In this document: positions 11,712 to 20,766 of the stretch, piece after piece
How the letters are laid out: each line of letters opens with the position of its first letter
Position numbering within the stretch: the first letter of the stretch is position 1
The notes under the pieces: model-generated
Seen by the model: the letters and a program-made list of their open reading frames with translations, nothing else
What the model was told of the DNA's origin: nothing
The model's database searches: none
Made by a program: the position numbers and the translations under genes
From: Pseudomonas marginalis
GTDB taxonomy: Bacteria > Pseudomonadota > Gammaproteobacteria > Pseudomonadales > Pseudomonadaceae
DNA length: 64,000 nt
Reading direction: 5' to 3'
Assembly (NCBI RefSeq): GCF_008692035.1
Contig: NZ_VTFG01000001.1
Coordinates: forward strand, 2,790,001-2,854,000

Positions 11712-13601
11712 ATGAATAAAAATCTGCGTTTCAGCCATAAAATCCTGCTTGCAGCCTCCCTTATCGTCATCGCGGCATTTACGCTGTTCACCCTTTATAA
11801 CGACTATTTGCAACGTAACGCGATACGCGAAGACCTCAATAGCTACCTGCACGAGATGGGCGACGTCACCGCCAACAGTATCCAGACCTGGCTGACCGGA
11901 CGTATCGCATTGGTGGAAAACGCCGCACAGAACATCGCCATCAACCCTGAACCCGCTGCGGTTGCAAGCCTGCTGGAGCAGAAAACCCTGACGTCATCGT
12001 TCATGGCCACCTACGTGGGTGACAGTCAGGGCGCCTTCACCATCCGTCCCGACACCAAGATGCCGGACGGCTTCGATCCACGCGTTCGCCCCTGGTACAA
12101 AGGTGCCCAGAGCAGCAACGGTTCGACCCTGACCGAGCCCTACATCGACGCAGCCACCGGGCAATTGATCATCTCCATCGCCACCCCCAGCGCCAAGGGC
12201 AGCCAGAGCATCAGCGTGGTCGGCGGCGACCTGAGCCTGCAGACCCTGGTGGACAACATCGGTGCACTGAACTTCGGTGGCATGGGCTATGCGTTCCTGG
12301 TCAGTGCCGACGGCAAGGTGCTGGTACACCCGGACAAAAGCCTGGTGATGAAGTCCCTCTCCGATGTCTACCCAAAACACACGCCCACCATCAGCGGCGA
12401 CTTCAGCGAAGTCGAAGCCAACGGCAAGGACAACATCGTTACTTTCACACGGATCAAGGGGCTGCCCTCGGTGAACTGGTACCTCGGGGTATCGGTGGAC
12501 AAGGACGAAGCCTACGCAATGCTCAGCAAATTCCGCACCTCCGCCGTAATCGCCACCGTGATTGCCGTGGTGATCATCATCGCCCTGCTCGGCATGCTGA
12601 TACGCGTGCTGCTGCAGCCGCTGCACGTGATGACTCGCGCGATGCAGGACATCGCCGACGGCGAAGGTGACCTGACTCGCCGCCTGGCCATCCAGAATCA
12701 CGATGAGTTCGGCACCCTGGGTAACGCATTCAACAGCTTCGTAGAGCGCATTCATACATCGATCCGCGAAGTGTCCTCAGCCACCCAACAGGTGAATGAA
12801 GTCGCACTGCGGGTTGTCAGTGCGTCCAACTCGTCGATGGTCAATTCCGACGAACAGGCCAACCGCACCAACAGCGTTGCCGCCGCGATCAACGAACTGG
12901 GCGCCGCCGCACAGGAAATCGCGCGTAACGCCGCACAGGCCTCCAACCAGGCCAGTGATGCACGGCAATTGGCCGAAGACGGTCAACAGGTGGTCGAACG
13001 CAATATCAAGGCGATGACTCAGCTGTCTGCAATGATCAGTGCCTCAAGCAGCAATATCGAAGCACTTAACAGCAAGACGGTGAATATCGGCCAGATTCTT
13101 GAGGTAATCACCAGTATTTCCCAGCAAACCAACCTGCTGGCACTGAATGCCGCTATCGAAGCCGCACGCGCCGGGGAAGCCGGGCGCGGGTTTGCGGTGG
13201 TCGCCGATGAAGTGCGCAACCTGGCCCATCGCACCCAGGAGTCGGCACAGCAGGTACAAAAGATGATCGAGGAACTGCAAATCGGTGCCCGTGACTCGGT
13301 CAGCACCATGAGCGACAGCCAGCGCCACAGTCATGACAGCGTGGAAATCGCCAACCTGGCCGGCGAACGCTTGAACAGCGTGACCCAGCGCATTGGCGAG
13401 ATCGACGGTATGAACCAGTCGGTGGCCACCGCCACTGAAGAGCAGACCTCGGTCGTGGAGTCGATCAACATGGACATCACCGAGATCAACACCCTCAATC
13501 AGGAAGGCGTGGAAAACCTGCAATCGACGCTGCGCGCCTGCGCCGACCTGGAACAGCAGGCGGCACGGTTGAAACAGCTGGTGGGCAGCTTCCGGATCTG
13601 A
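11712..13601 (+). CDS. methyl-accepting chemotaxis protein, dCache amino-acid receptor (PctA/PctB/PctC-like)
   Basis: 629 residues. Membrane segments at about 10-30 and 275-300 flank a periplasmic dCache_1 domain, followed by HAMP (about 300-355) and the signalling hairpin with tip [20 protein letters not shown] near residue 470. The ligand pocket retains the residues I recall from the amino-acid-binding motif of PctA at the same numbers: Arg126, Trp128, Tyr129, Tyr144, Asp146 and Asp173, with Phe121 in place of Tyr. L-amino acid sensing is therefore likely. It lies upstream of the purU-mvaT block, as the pct genes do in P. aeruginosa (from memory). No C-terminal CheR-binding pentapeptide is visible. 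Confidence 0.9.
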   Translation: MNKNLRFSHKILLAASLIVIAAFTLFTLYNDYLQRNAIREDLNSYLHEMGDVTANSIQTWLTGRIALVENAAQNIAINPEPAAVASLLEQKTLTSSFMATYVGDSQGAFTIRPDTKMPDGFDPRVRPWYKGAQSSNGSTLTEPYIDAATGQLIISIATPSAKGSQSISVVGGDLSLQTLVDNIGALNFGGMGYAFLVSADGKVLVHPDKSLVMKSLSDVYPKHTPTISGDFSEVEANGKDNIVTFTRIKGLPSVNWYLGVSVDKDEAYAMLSKFRTSAVIATVIAVVIIIALLGMLIRVLLQPLHVMTRAMQDIADGEGDLTRRLAIQNHDEFGTLGNAFNSFVERIHTSIREVSSATQQVNEVALRVVSASNSSMVNSDEQANRTNSVAAAINELGAAAQEIARNAAQASNQASDARQLAEDGQQVVERNIKAMTQLSAMISASSSNIEALNSKTVNIGQILEVITSISQQTNLLALNAAIEAARAGEAGRGFAVVADEVRNLAHRTQESAQQVQKMIEELQIGARDSVSTMSDSQRHSHDSVEIANLAGERLNSVTQRIGEIDGMNQSVATATEEQTSVVESINMDITEINTLNQEGVENLQSTLRACADLEQQAARLKQLVGSFRI

Positions 13602-13607
13602 ACTACC

Positions 13608-13637
13608 GCAGGAGCCGGTCAGGCTCCTGCACTGTTT
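13608..13637 (+). terminator. intrinsic terminator of the chemoreceptor gene
   Basis: GCAGGAGCC and GGCTCCTGC form a perfect 9-bp stem with a 5-base loop, seven bases after the stop, followed by ACTGTTTTC. Confidence 0.75.
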
Positions 13638-13716
13638 TCACGATGAACGCCAACCGAACATCTATCCTTAGCTCAGGTCCACGTTAGGAGAGCAATGGAT
13701 CGGAGGGATGTTCATC

Positions 13717-14829
13717 GTGCATATCGCTGACATAACCATGTTCTACGCCCCGACAAGCGGCGGCGTGCGCACTTACCTGGACGCCAAGCACCGACGCCTG
13801 AGGCTTAAGCCCGGCATTCGCCATAGCCTGTTGATTCCTGGCGCGCAATGGAGCAACCAGGATGGCATCTTCAAGGTACCGGCTCCCGCGCTGCCCTTCG
13901 GCAAAGGCTACCGCTTCCCCCTTCGCCTCGCCCCTTGGCGAAATGTCCTGCACGATTTACAGCCCGATCTGATCGAGGTAGGTGATCCCTATCTCACCGC
14001 CTGGGCCGCGCTGGATGCCCGGCGCCAGCTGGATGTGCCGGTGATCGGCTTTTACCACTCCGACTTACCGCTACTGGTGAGCAACCGCATGGGGTCTTGG
14101 CTTGCCCCGAACGTTGAAGCCTATGTCAGCAAACTCTATGGAAGTTTCGACCGAGTACTGGCGCCCAGCCAGGTAATGGCCGACAAGCTCATGGGGCTCG
14201 GCGTGAAGAATGTGTTCGTCCAACCACTGGGCGTGGACCTGCAAACCTTTACCCCTGACGCCCGCGACCCAGGCCTGCGCGCCGAGTTGGGGATCGGCGA
14301 AGACACCCGCCTGCTGATCTTTGCCGGGCGCGGCTCCAAGGAAAAAAACCTGCCGATCCTGCTTCGCTGCATGAAACGCCTGGGGGACGGCTATCACTTG
14401 GTGCTGGTGGGCTCCGGCATGCCGACCAGCGTGCCGGCCAATGTCACCGTCATCGAGGGGTTTCGCCCGGCACAGCATGTCGCCCGGCTGATGGCCAGTG
14501 CCGATGCCTTGCTGCATGGCGGCGACCAGGAAACCTTTGGCCTGGTCATCCTCGAAGCCATGGCTTGCGGCATACCGGTAATCGCGGTGGCGGCTGGCGC
14601 GTTCACGGAGATAGTCGACGAACGCTGCGGCCTGCTGTGCGCACCGAACAACCCAAGGGCGATGGCCGATACGGTGCGCGAGCTGTTCAACCTCGGCAGC
14701 AGGCGCCTGGGCGCGCAGGCTCGGCGTCATGTAGAACAACATTACGCCTGGTATACGGTGGTCGACAGCCTGCTCGGCCACTACCACGCGGTACTGGGCA
14801 GTCACAAGCCGATGCCTTCCCATGCATGA
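13717..14829 (+). CDS. GT4-family glycosyltransferase
   Basis: About 370 residues with a GT-B fold. The N-terminus carries FYAPTSGGVRTYL, the glycine-rich acceptor-domain loop; the C-terminal nucleotide-sugar domain has FAGRGSKEKN and the EX7E motif in ETFGLVILEAMACGIPV. I prefer the GTG at 13717 (MHIADITMFYAP) because the strong GGAGG at 13702-13706 is 10 bases away, whereas the in-frame ATG at 13708 is almost on top of it. It overlaps the DUF2334 gene by 8 bases, so the two are translationally coupled. Donor and acceptor are unknown; resemblance is to mannosyl/glucosyltransferases that glycosylate lipids. Confidence 0.85.
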   Translation: MHIADITMFYAPTSGGVRTYLDAKHRRLRLKPGIRHSLLIPGAQWSNQDGIFKVPAPALPFGKGYRFPLRLAPWRNVLHDLQPDLIEVGDPYLTAWAALDARRQLDVPVIGFYHSDLPLLVSNRMGSWLAPNVEAYVSKLYGSFDRVLAPSQVMADKLMGLGVKNVFVQPLGVDLQTFTPDARDPGLRAELGIGEDTRLLIFAGRGSKEKNLPILLRCMKRLGDGYHLVLVGSGMPTSVPANVTVIEGFRPAQHVARLMASADALLHGGDQETFGLVILEAMACGIPVIAVAAGAFTEIVDERCGLLCAPNNPRAMADTVRELFNLGSRRLGAQARRHVEQHYAWYTVVDSLLGHYHAVLGSHKPMPSHA

Positions 14830-15685
14830 GCGCTCGGTATTACTGGTGCTGCACGATGTGGCGCCGCACAACTGGGCCGATTATCGGCCCTTTGTCGAAG
14901 CCGTCGATGCCCTGGGCGCCGTGCCAATCACATGGTTGGTGGTGCCGGACTTCCATCATCGCGACGCCTTGACTGCCCACGGCGATTTTCAACGCCTGCT
15001 GGATCGCCGCGTGACCAAGGGCGATGAACTTGCCTTGCACGGTTACTACCATTGCGATGACCAACCGGCACCGCGCACACCCAAAGACTGGTTCATGCGC
15101 CGCCTCTACACCCATGAGGCTGAGTTCTATCAACTGTCTCAAGCCCAGGCCCTTGATCGTCTTCAGGATGGCATTGAAGTATTCCGGCGTCATGACTGGC
15201 CGTTGCACGGCTTCGTCGCACCCGCCTGGTTAATGAGCCAAGGCACTCGCGAGGCCCTGCGCCAACTACCGCTGAGCTACACCAGCAGCCCGCAGCATCT
15301 GTATCGACTGCCCGATTTCACGCCGATCGAAGCCCCGGGCCTGACCTGGAGTGCGCGCAGTGCATGGCGCCGAGGGGTGTCCAGAGTCATCAGCGATCGT
15401 CGCGAACAGCGCTGGCACGCCGCCCCGGTGATTCGCCTGGGCGTGCACCCGGTAGACATGCGCCACGCATTCTCTCGCGGCTATTGGCTTGAAACCGTAC
15501 AACGCCTACTCGACGCAGGGCGAACACCGCAGACCAAGGCTGCCTGGCTGGCTGAACAGGTGGTCGCTCAAGCACCTCGGCCAGGGGCTCCGGGCAATTC
15601 ATCGGCCTCCTGCAATTGCTCCCACAGCTCGGCGGCTCCCGGAAAGTCCGTACCGTCTTCCGGCTCCAGCGCATCCGGGTCGTAA
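14822..15685 (+). CDS. DUF2334 polysaccharide deacetylase-like protein with unusual C-terminal tail
   Basis: 287 residues, NodB-like TIM-barrel superfamily. Visible motifs include LLVLHDVAPHNW (catalytic Asp/metal strand), GDELALHGYYH (metal-binding His pair), the GFVAPAWL strand and a C-terminal RLGVHPVDM motif. Its ATG lies inside the end of the glycosyltransferase gene. The last ~38 residues are a Ser/Ala/Gly/Cys-rich, low-complexity tail encoded opposite the small minus-strand gene at 15568-15753; the conserved fold appears to end near base 15570. Acting with the glycosyltransferase, it may deacetylate a glycan or glycolipid; the substrate is unknown. The tail may reflect loss of an earlier stop. 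Confidence 0.83.
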   Translation: MHERSVLLVLHDVAPHNWADYRPFVEAVDALGAVPITWLVVPDFHHRDALTAHGDFQRLLDRRVTKGDELALHGYYHCDDQPAPRTPKDWFMRRLYTHEAEFYQLSQAQALDRLQDGIEVFRRHDWPLHGFVAPAWLMSQGTREALRQLPLSYTSSPQHLYRLPDFTPIEAPGLTWSARSAWRRGVSRVISDRREQRWHAAPVIRLGVHPVDMRHAFSRGYWLETVQRLLDAGRTPQTKAAWLAEQVVAQAPRPGAPGNSSASCNCSHSSAAPGKSVPSSGSSASGS

Positions 15686-15753
15686 CGACTCAGGCAGCCC
15701 TCACCCAACGTCGCAGGCGCCTTGGACGTGGCTTTATCAAGTGGGTCGGTCAT
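15568..15753 (-). CDS. small acidic protein of unknown function
   Basis: 61 residues beginning MTDPLDKATSKAPATLGEGC, then a strongly acidic middle (RYDPDALEPEDGTDFPGAAE) and a Pro/Gly tail. Its ATG at 15753 has AGGA at a good distance (TCAGGACCAGGCC). It starts just after the purU terminator and its 3' 118 bases overlap the end of the convergent DUF2334 gene. The acidic composition looks protein-like, unlike the low-complexity product of the opposite frame. No domain is recognised. Confidence 0.62.
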   Translation of the reverse strand: MTDPLDKATSKAPATLGEGCLSRYDPDALEPEDGTDFPGAAELWEQLQEADELPGAPGRGA

Positions 15754-15781
15754 GGCCTGGTCCTGAAAAGTACGGGGAATG

Positions 15782-15817
15782 AAAAAGGGCCTGCAGCGAT
15801 TTAACGCCCAGGCCCTT
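15782..15817 (-). terminator. intrinsic terminator of purU
   Basis: On the minus strand AAGGGCCTG and CAGGCCCTT form a 9-bp stem with a 15-base loop, followed by a U-rich run (TTTTTC at 15786-15781). It lies 25 bases after the purU stop. Confidence 0.8.
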
Positions 15818-15841
15818 CTTTGTTCAACCAAGACGCTTGAA

Positions 15842-16690
15842 TCAGAATACGACCGTCTTGTTGCCGTGCACCAGCACGCGGTCTTCCAGGTGATAGCGCA
15901 GGCCACGGGCCAGCACCATCTTCTCGACATCACGGCCAAACCGCACCATGTCCTCAATGCTGTCACTGTGGCTGACACGCACCACGTCCTGCTCGATGAT
16001 CGGACCGGCATCCAGCTCTTCGGTGACGTAATGGCAGGTTGCGCCAATCAACTTCACGCCACGCAGGGAAGCCTGGTGGTAAGGCTTGGCCCCCACGAAC
16101 GACGGCAGGAAGCTGTGGTGAATGTTGATCACCTTGCCTGCGTATTCGCGGCACAGCTCAGGCGGCAGGATCTGCATGTAGCGCGCCAGCACGACCACAT
16201 CGGCCTCATGCTGCTTGACCAGGCGAGAGACCTCGGCGAACGCCGGCTCCTTGTCCTGCGGGTTGACCGGCACGTGGTAGTAAGGGATGCCATGCCACTC
16301 GACCATGCTGCGCAGGTCGTCATGGTTGGAGATCACGCACGCAATCTCGCAGTCCAGCTCGTCGCTGTGCCAGCGGTGCAACAAATCGGCCAGGCAGTGG
16401 GATTCGCGGCTGGCCATCAACACCACGCGCTTTTTCTGCTCGGTGTCGGTGATGTGCCAGGTCATCGAAAACTCTTCCGCGATGGGCGAAAATGCCTCGC
16501 GGAACGCTTCAAGACCAAAGGGCAGCGTGTCGGCACGGATTTCGTGACGCATGAAGAACCAACCGCTGAGGTTGTCCGAGTGATGGCTCGCCTCGGTGAT
16601 CCAGCCGTTGTGGGAGGCCAGAAAGTTACTGACTTTGGCAACGATGCCGACCCGGTCCGGGCAAGCAATCACCAGCCGAAAAGTGCGCAT
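15842..16690 (-). CDS. purU: formyltetrahydrofolate deformylase
   Basis: 282 residues. It hydrolyses 10-formyl-THF to formate and THF, balancing one-carbon pools and supplying formate to PurT. An N-terminal ACT domain (MRTFRLVIACPDRVGIVAKV onward, residues 1-80) precedes a formyltransferase-fold domain with the catalytic Asn-His-Asp set visible in VINIHHSFLPSF and ELDAGPIIEQD. The ATG at 16690 is chosen over in-frame upstream starts because it begins at the ACT strand and has GGAG upstream. It is divergent from mvaT, as in P. aeruginosa PA4314-PA4315 (from memory). Confidence 0.95.
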   Translation of the reverse strand: MRTFRLVIACPDRVGIVAKVSNFLASHNGWITEASHHSDNLSGWFFMRHEIRADTLPFGLEAFREAFSPIAEEFSMTWHITDTEQKKRVVLMASRESHCLADLLHRWHSDELDCEIACVISNHDDLRSMVEWHGIPYYHVPVNPQDKEPAFAEVSRLVKQHEADVVVLARYMQILPPELCREYAGKVINIHHSFLPSFVGAKPYHQASLRGVKLIGATCHYVTEELDAGPIIEQDVVRVSHSDSIEDMVRFGRDVEKMVLARGLRYHLEDRVLVHGNKTVVF

Positions 16691-17038
16691 TAGGGGGGAA
16701 CTCCAGAACTTCACAAAGGCCGCCATTCTAGCGATTGTGCAGAAAAACTGCAGTATTCGATGAGCCTTATTCTGATCCGTTGCCCTGGCCACATCCCTTA
16801 ATAGCGCATGGTTTTACCATTACTATATGAATGAACAGCGCACGCCGCAGCAATTATGCGAATTTCAAGGAGATTATTTTCGGGGTAGCCCCTACTAATT
16901 AACTCGATTGCATAGCGTCTTCACAAACATTCAAAGTAATTCACCTGAATACGCGCTTAAATGTTTACTTGGGGAAACCGCCTGACTATTATTGGGCCAC
17001 TATCCCTGTCAATCAGCGTTCTACATAAGGTAGTCCAC
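16691..17038. promoter_or_regulatory. AT-rich purU-mvaT intergenic region
   Basis: A 348-base gap without a supported gene. Its right two-thirds (about 16800-17010) is much richer in A/T than the surroundings, with many TpA steps (ATTACTATATGAATGA, CTACTAATTAACTC, CTATTATTGG), the kind of DNA MvaT prefers, so autoregulation of mvaT is plausible. A small hairpin GGGGTAGCCCC is at about 16881-16891. AAGGTAG (about 17028-17034) serves as the mvaT ribosome-binding site. I see no convincing small ORF or RNA. Confidence 0.45.
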
Positions 17039-17413
17039 ATGTCTCTGATCAACGAATACCGTGCCACCGAAGAAGCTATCAAAGAGCTGCAAGCTCGTTT
17101 GAAGAACCTGTCCCAAGATGACAAACTGAAAACCGAGCTGGAATTCGAAGGCAAACTGCGCACCCTCATGGGTGAATACTCCAAATCCCTGCGTGACATC
17201 ATCGCGCTGCTGGATCCAGAGTCGAAAGTTAAAGCACCCCGTGGCGCCGTGAAAACTACCGGTACCAAGCGTGCGCGCAAGGTCAAGCAATACAAAAACC
17301 CGCACAACGGTGAAGTGATTGAAACCAAAGGCGGCAACCACAAGACCCTGAAAGAGTGGAAAGCCAAGTGGGGCGGTGACGTGGTTGAAGGCTGGGCTAC
17401 CCTGCTGGGCTAA
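17039..17413 (+). CDS. mvaT: H-NS-family xenogeneic silencer MvaT
   Basis: 124 residues from ATG 17039 (MSLINEYRATEEAIKELQAR), the canonical N-terminus. It binds AT-rich DNA as higher-order oligomers and silences foreign and virulence genes. The N-terminal half is the coiled-coil dimerisation region; the C-terminal half carries the DNA-binding signature with ETKGGNHKTLKEWKAKWG, where the KGGN loop takes the place of the AT-hook-like motif of H-NS. The length is as in other pseudomonads. It ends at a bidirectional terminator shared with sbcB. Confidence 0.97.
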   Translation: MSLINEYRATEEAIKELQARLKNLSQDDKLKTELEFEGKLRTLMGEYSKSLRDIIALLDPESKVKAPRGAVKTTGTKRARKVKQYKNPHNGEVIETKGGNHKTLKEWKAKWGGDVVEGWATLLG

Positions 17414-17448
17414 GCCTCACCCGGTCTGCGCTTGATACGCAACCCATT

Positions 17449-17477
17449 AAAAACGCCAGCTTGCTGGCGTTTTTTAT
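17449..17477. terminator. bidirectional terminator between mvaT and sbcB
   Basis: AACGCCAGC and GCTGGCGTT pair around a two-base loop, with TTTTTT following on the plus strand and an A-run preceding it (U-run on the minus strand). It lies between the two convergent stops. Confidence 0.9.
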
Positions 17478-17502
17478 TGACCGTCTTTTCTACAAACCGC
17501 TA

Positions 17503-18930
17503 TTACCGATTCACACGAGCGGCTAAAGAGTCGGCATATCTCTGCCATTGCTCCAGCACCTGCTGCTGAAACGGCGTCGCACTAACGGCCAACTCCTGCC
17601 GAGCGTGATTAAATGCCTCCAGGGTATTCGGCGCGCCGAATTCAGGATTTGCCAAACGTTGCTGACAGAAAAGTTTCCAACGTTGTAGCTCCTCGCCGTT
17701 CAGCGTATCGGGGAAGTTACGCGCCCGGTAACGAAACAATAATTCAGGCAAACGGTGATCATCAAAAGGCCACTGCTGGCTGGCTAACTGCGCAGGTTCC
17801 GCCGCCCGGACTTGCTCGCATAACCGTCGATCACGATCCCCGATAAAACCTTCGTAAAGCTGCTGTTCCGGGTCTGCGCTCGGGGCAAAATCTTCCTCGG
17901 CGTAAATAACCGCCAACTTATCGCGCCAAAGTGCCTGTGCGTCAGTTAGCCGCAGGGCTCGCGCCTGGCAAATATCCATATCCAATTGCAGGCGTTCACG
18001 ATCCTCGGCCCGCAGTACGTTCAAGGGCGCGACCACGGGGCAACGGTTGATATGCACCAACTTGAGCGGCACCGGCAGTTCACCTTCGGCAAGGTCCTCG
18101 CGACGGGTATACAGGCGTTGGCGCAAGGCAGCGGCATCCAGGTCCAGCAGCCCCTGGGGATCGAGCCCAAGGTCGCAGACAATCAGTGCATTGCGGTTGC
18201 GCGGGTGCCAGGCCAGGGGCAGCACGACCCCCAGGTAATGACGCTCGGCGGAAAAACGTCCGGAGATATGCACCATGGGTTGCAGCAGGCGCACCTGGTC
18301 CATCACCCGTTGCTTGCTGCGCAGTTGAAACAGCCAGTCGTACAGCTTGGGCTGCTTCTCGCGCACCAGGCGCGCCAGGGCGATGGTGGCACGCACGTCG
18401 GATAACGCATCGTGGGCCTGGCCATGGTCAATCCCGTTGGCGGCGGTCAGGCGCTCGAGCTTGAGGGTCACGCGCCCATCCTGCTGCGGCCACTCGATGC
18501 CTTCCGGGCGCAGGGCGTAGGCAGTGCGAACCACGTCGATCAGGTCCCAGCGGCTGTTACCGCCCTGCCACTCCCGCGCGTAGGGGTCGAAAAAGTTGCG
18601 ATACAGGCTGTAGCGCGTCATTTCGTCGTCAAACCGCAAGGTGTTGTAACCTGCGCCGCACGTCCCCGGGGCCGCCAGTTCGGCATGTACACGGGTCATG
18701 AAATCGGCCTCGGCCAGGCCTTTTTCCGCCAGTATTCCAGGGGTTATACCGGTAATGGCACAGGCGGCGGGATGGGGCAGGATGTCGTCGCTGGGCAGGC
18801 AGTAAAGATTGACCGGCGGGCCGACCTCGTTGAGATCGAGGTCCGTACGAATGCCGGCAACCTGCAGTGGGCGATCGCTGCGCGGGTTGATGCCGGTGGT
18901 TTCATAGTCGTACCAGAAAATGGTGGTCAC
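17503..18930 (-). CDS. sbcB: exodeoxyribonuclease I
   Basis: 475 residues. A 3'-5' single-strand DNA exonuclease of the DEDDh superfamily acting in recombination and mismatch repair. The exonuclease domain shows FWYDYETTG (first Asp-Glu pair), GYNTLRFDDEMTRY (motif II) and HDALSDVRA (His-Asp of motif III). The SH3-like and helical Exo_C domains follow, and the length matches E. coli ExoI. It converges with mvaT and is divergent from the RDD gene. Confidence 0.95.
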   Translation of the reverse strand: MTTIFWYDYETTGINPRSDRPLQVAGIRTDLDLNEVGPPVNLYCLPSDDILPHPAACAITGITPGILAEKGLAEADFMTRVHAELAAPGTCGAGYNTLRFDDEMTRYSLYRNFFDPYAREWQGGNSRWDLIDVVRTAYALRPEGIEWPQQDGRVTLKLERLTAANGIDHGQAHDALSDVRATIALARLVREKQPKLYDWLFQLRSKQRVMDQVRLLQPMVHISGRFSAERHYLGVVLPLAWHPRNRNALIVCDLGLDPQGLLDLDAAALRQRLYTRREDLAEGELPVPLKLVHINRCPVVAPLNVLRAEDRERLQLDMDICQARALRLTDAQALWRDKLAVIYAEEDFAPSADPEQQLYEGFIGDRDRRLCEQVRAAEPAQLASQQWPFDDHRLPELLFRYRARNFPDTLNGEELQRWKLFCQQRLANPEFGAPNTLEAFNHARQELAVSATPFQQQVLEQWQRYADSLAARVNR

Positions 18931-19096
18931 GGGCTATTCCTGTGCTGAAGATCGACAAAGTCTAGGCGTTCAGCCGTGTTCGGGGCCAGCACCAATTCCA
19001 CTGTACAAACATCCAGCAAAACCTTGAGTAGTTGCTTCCATCACGGACACTGTTAGCATCCGTGTCTCCAGCCGCTCTGCACTGCCAAGGATCGCG

Positions 19097-19789
19097 ATGC
19101 CATCAGCCCCATTGGACACCCTCTACCAGATCGAGACCCCGGAGGGCATCGACCTGCCGCTGCGCCCAGCCGGCCTGGTGCCACGGGCGCTGGCATTTGC
19201 CTTCGACCTCGGCGCACGCGCAGTGATCATGGGCGTGCTGCTGGTGCCATTGGCGTTGCTCGGCAATATCGGTATCGGCCTGGGATCGCTTCTGCTGTTC
19301 CTGGTCAGTTGGTGGTACATGGTGCTGTTCGAGGTGCTCAACCAGGGCTGCTCACCGGGCAAACAGGTCATGGGCTTGCGGGTCGTGCAGGACGACGGCA
19401 CCCCCATAGGCTGGTCGGCGTCGCTGATCCGCAACCTCCTGCGGTTTGTCGACATGCTGCCTTTCGGCTACTTTCTCGGCGCCATCAGTTGCCTGCAGCA
19501 TCCTCACTTCAAACGCCTTGGCGACCTGGCCGCTGGCGCCCTGGTGGTTTACCGCGAACAGCCGCTGGCACGTCCCCAGGTGCCCCACGCTGCAGCCCTG
19601 CGCTTGCCGTTTGCCCTGGACCTGAGTGAACAGCGAGCGATTCTTGGCTTCGCCGAACGCCAGGGCGAACTGTCCCCTGAACGGGTACACGAACTCGCCT
19701 CGATCCTTGCGACGCCGCTGCAGGTGTCCCCGGCCCGCGCCGTGGAGCAACTCAACGGTGTGGCCCGCGGCCTGCTGGGGCCGACATGA
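19097..19789 (+). CDS. RDD-family membrane protein, first gene of MoxR operon
   Basis: 230 residues. The RDD domain (about 24-155) has a hydrophobic pair (ARAVIMGVLLVPLALLGNIG and LGSLLLFLVSWWYMVLFEVL), the conserved GCSPGKQVMGLRVV segment and a KRLGDLAAGALVVY loop. The C-terminal ~75 residues are soluble and helical. It opens a six-gene run (RDD, SpoIIM-like, DUF4129, DUF4350, MoxR, DUF58) and overlaps the next gene by 4 bases (ATGA). RDD proteins are inner-membrane proteins of unclear role, some linked to ion transport. Synteny with the P. aeruginosa PA4318-PA4323 region is from memory. Confidence 0.83.
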   Translation: MPSAPLDTLYQIETPEGIDLPLRPAGLVPRALAFAFDLGARAVIMGVLLVPLALLGNIGIGLGSLLLFLVSWWYMVLFEVLNQGCSPGKQVMGLRVVQDDGTPIGWSASLIRNLLRFVDMLPFGYFLGAISCLQHPHFKRLGDLAAGALVVYREQPLARPQVPHAAALRLPFALDLSEQRAILGFAERQGELSPERVHELASILATPLQVSPARAVEQLNGVARGLLGPT

Positions 19790-20766
19790 AGCAGAGTCTT
19801 TTCGAAAGCCGTTACCAACACCAATGGCAAGCGTTTGCCGAACAACTGAAGCAGTTGGAACACGGCAAGGCCAAGGCCAGTGATATGGCCGATTTCCCTC
19901 ATCAATACCGGCGTCTATGCCAGCTCCTGGCCCTCGCCCAGGAGCGCGGCTACAGCAGTTACCTGGTGGATCCCCTGCAACAACTGGCATTGCGCGGCCA
20001 TCAACAACTGTATCGCCACCGCAGCCAATTGGCCGCGAACGTGCTGAGTTTCGTCCTGGCCGATTTTCCGCGTCTGGTGCGAGAACAGTGGCGTTTCGTG
20101 TTGATTGCCAGCCTGCTGTTCTTTGGCAGCCTGCTGGGCATTGCCCTGCTGGTCTACCTGTTTCCCGACCTGATCTACAGCATTGTCAGCCCCCAGCAGG
20201 TGGCAGAGATGCAGGGCATGTATGACCCCGAGGCCAGCCGGCTGGGGCGCGCTGCCGAACGTGCTTCGAGCGAAGACTGGATGATGTTTGGCTACTACGT
20301 GATGCACAACATCGGTATCGCCTTTCAGACATTTGCCGCCGGCTTGCTGTTCGGCCTGGGCAGTGTGTTTTTCCTGATATTCAATGGGCTGATCATCGGC
20401 GCGATTTCCGGGCACCTGACCGAAATCGGCTATGGGCAGACCTTCTGGTCATTTGTCATCGGCCATGGGGCCTTTGAGTTGACGGCCATTGCACTCGCCG
20501 GTGCCGCGGGCCTGCAACTGGGCTGGGCGTTGATCGCCCCGGGGCAACTGACCCGTGGCGAATCCCTGCGGCTCGCCGCTCGCAAGAGTGTGCAACTGCT
20601 GTGCGGTGTCATGGTGTTCCTGCTGATCGCAGCATTTATCGAGGCCTACTGGTCTTCCACCACCCAGATCGCCCCTTGGATCAAATACCTGGTGGGTGCT
20701 GCACTTTGGCTACTGGTGGCGGCTTACCTGACCCTTGCCGGACGGACTCGCCATGCGCCTGAGTAA
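19786..20766 (+). CDS. stage II sporulation protein M-like membrane protein (DUF95)
   Basis: 326 residues. A soluble N-terminal region of about 90 residues with a ladder of helices precedes five or so hydrophobic segments beginning FVLIASLLFFGSLLGIALLV and including a Gly-rich LLFGLGSVFFLIFNGLIIGA stretch. This matches the SpoIIM/DUF95 integral membrane family. In Bacillus, SpoIIM acts with the SpoIID/SpoIIP peptidoglycan machinery, but neither partner is present here and this is a non-sporulating Gram-negative. It overlaps the RDD gene by 4 bases and the DUF4129 gene by 14. Confidence 0.83.
   Translation: MKQSLFESRYQHQWQAFAEQLKQLEHGKAKASDMADFPHQYRRLCQLLALAQERGYSSYLVDPLQQLALRGHQQLYRHRSQLAANVLSFVLADFPRLVREQWRFVLIASLLFFGSLLGIALLVYLFPDLIYSIVSPQQVAEMQGMYDPEASRLGRAAERASSEDWMMFGYYVMHNIGIAFQTFAAGLLFGLGSVFFLIFNGLIIGAISGHLTEIGYGQTFWSFVIGHGAFELTAIALAGAAGLQLGWALIAPGQLTRGESLRLAARKSVQLLCGVMVFLLIAAFIEAYWSSTTQIAPWIKYLVGAALWLLVAAYLTLAGRTRHAPE

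Noticed and set aside
16856-16889. Tiny ATG frame in the purU-mvaT gap
   Set aside because: Only about ten codons, ends in TAG, and no conserved feature; better explained as AT-rich regulatory DNA.
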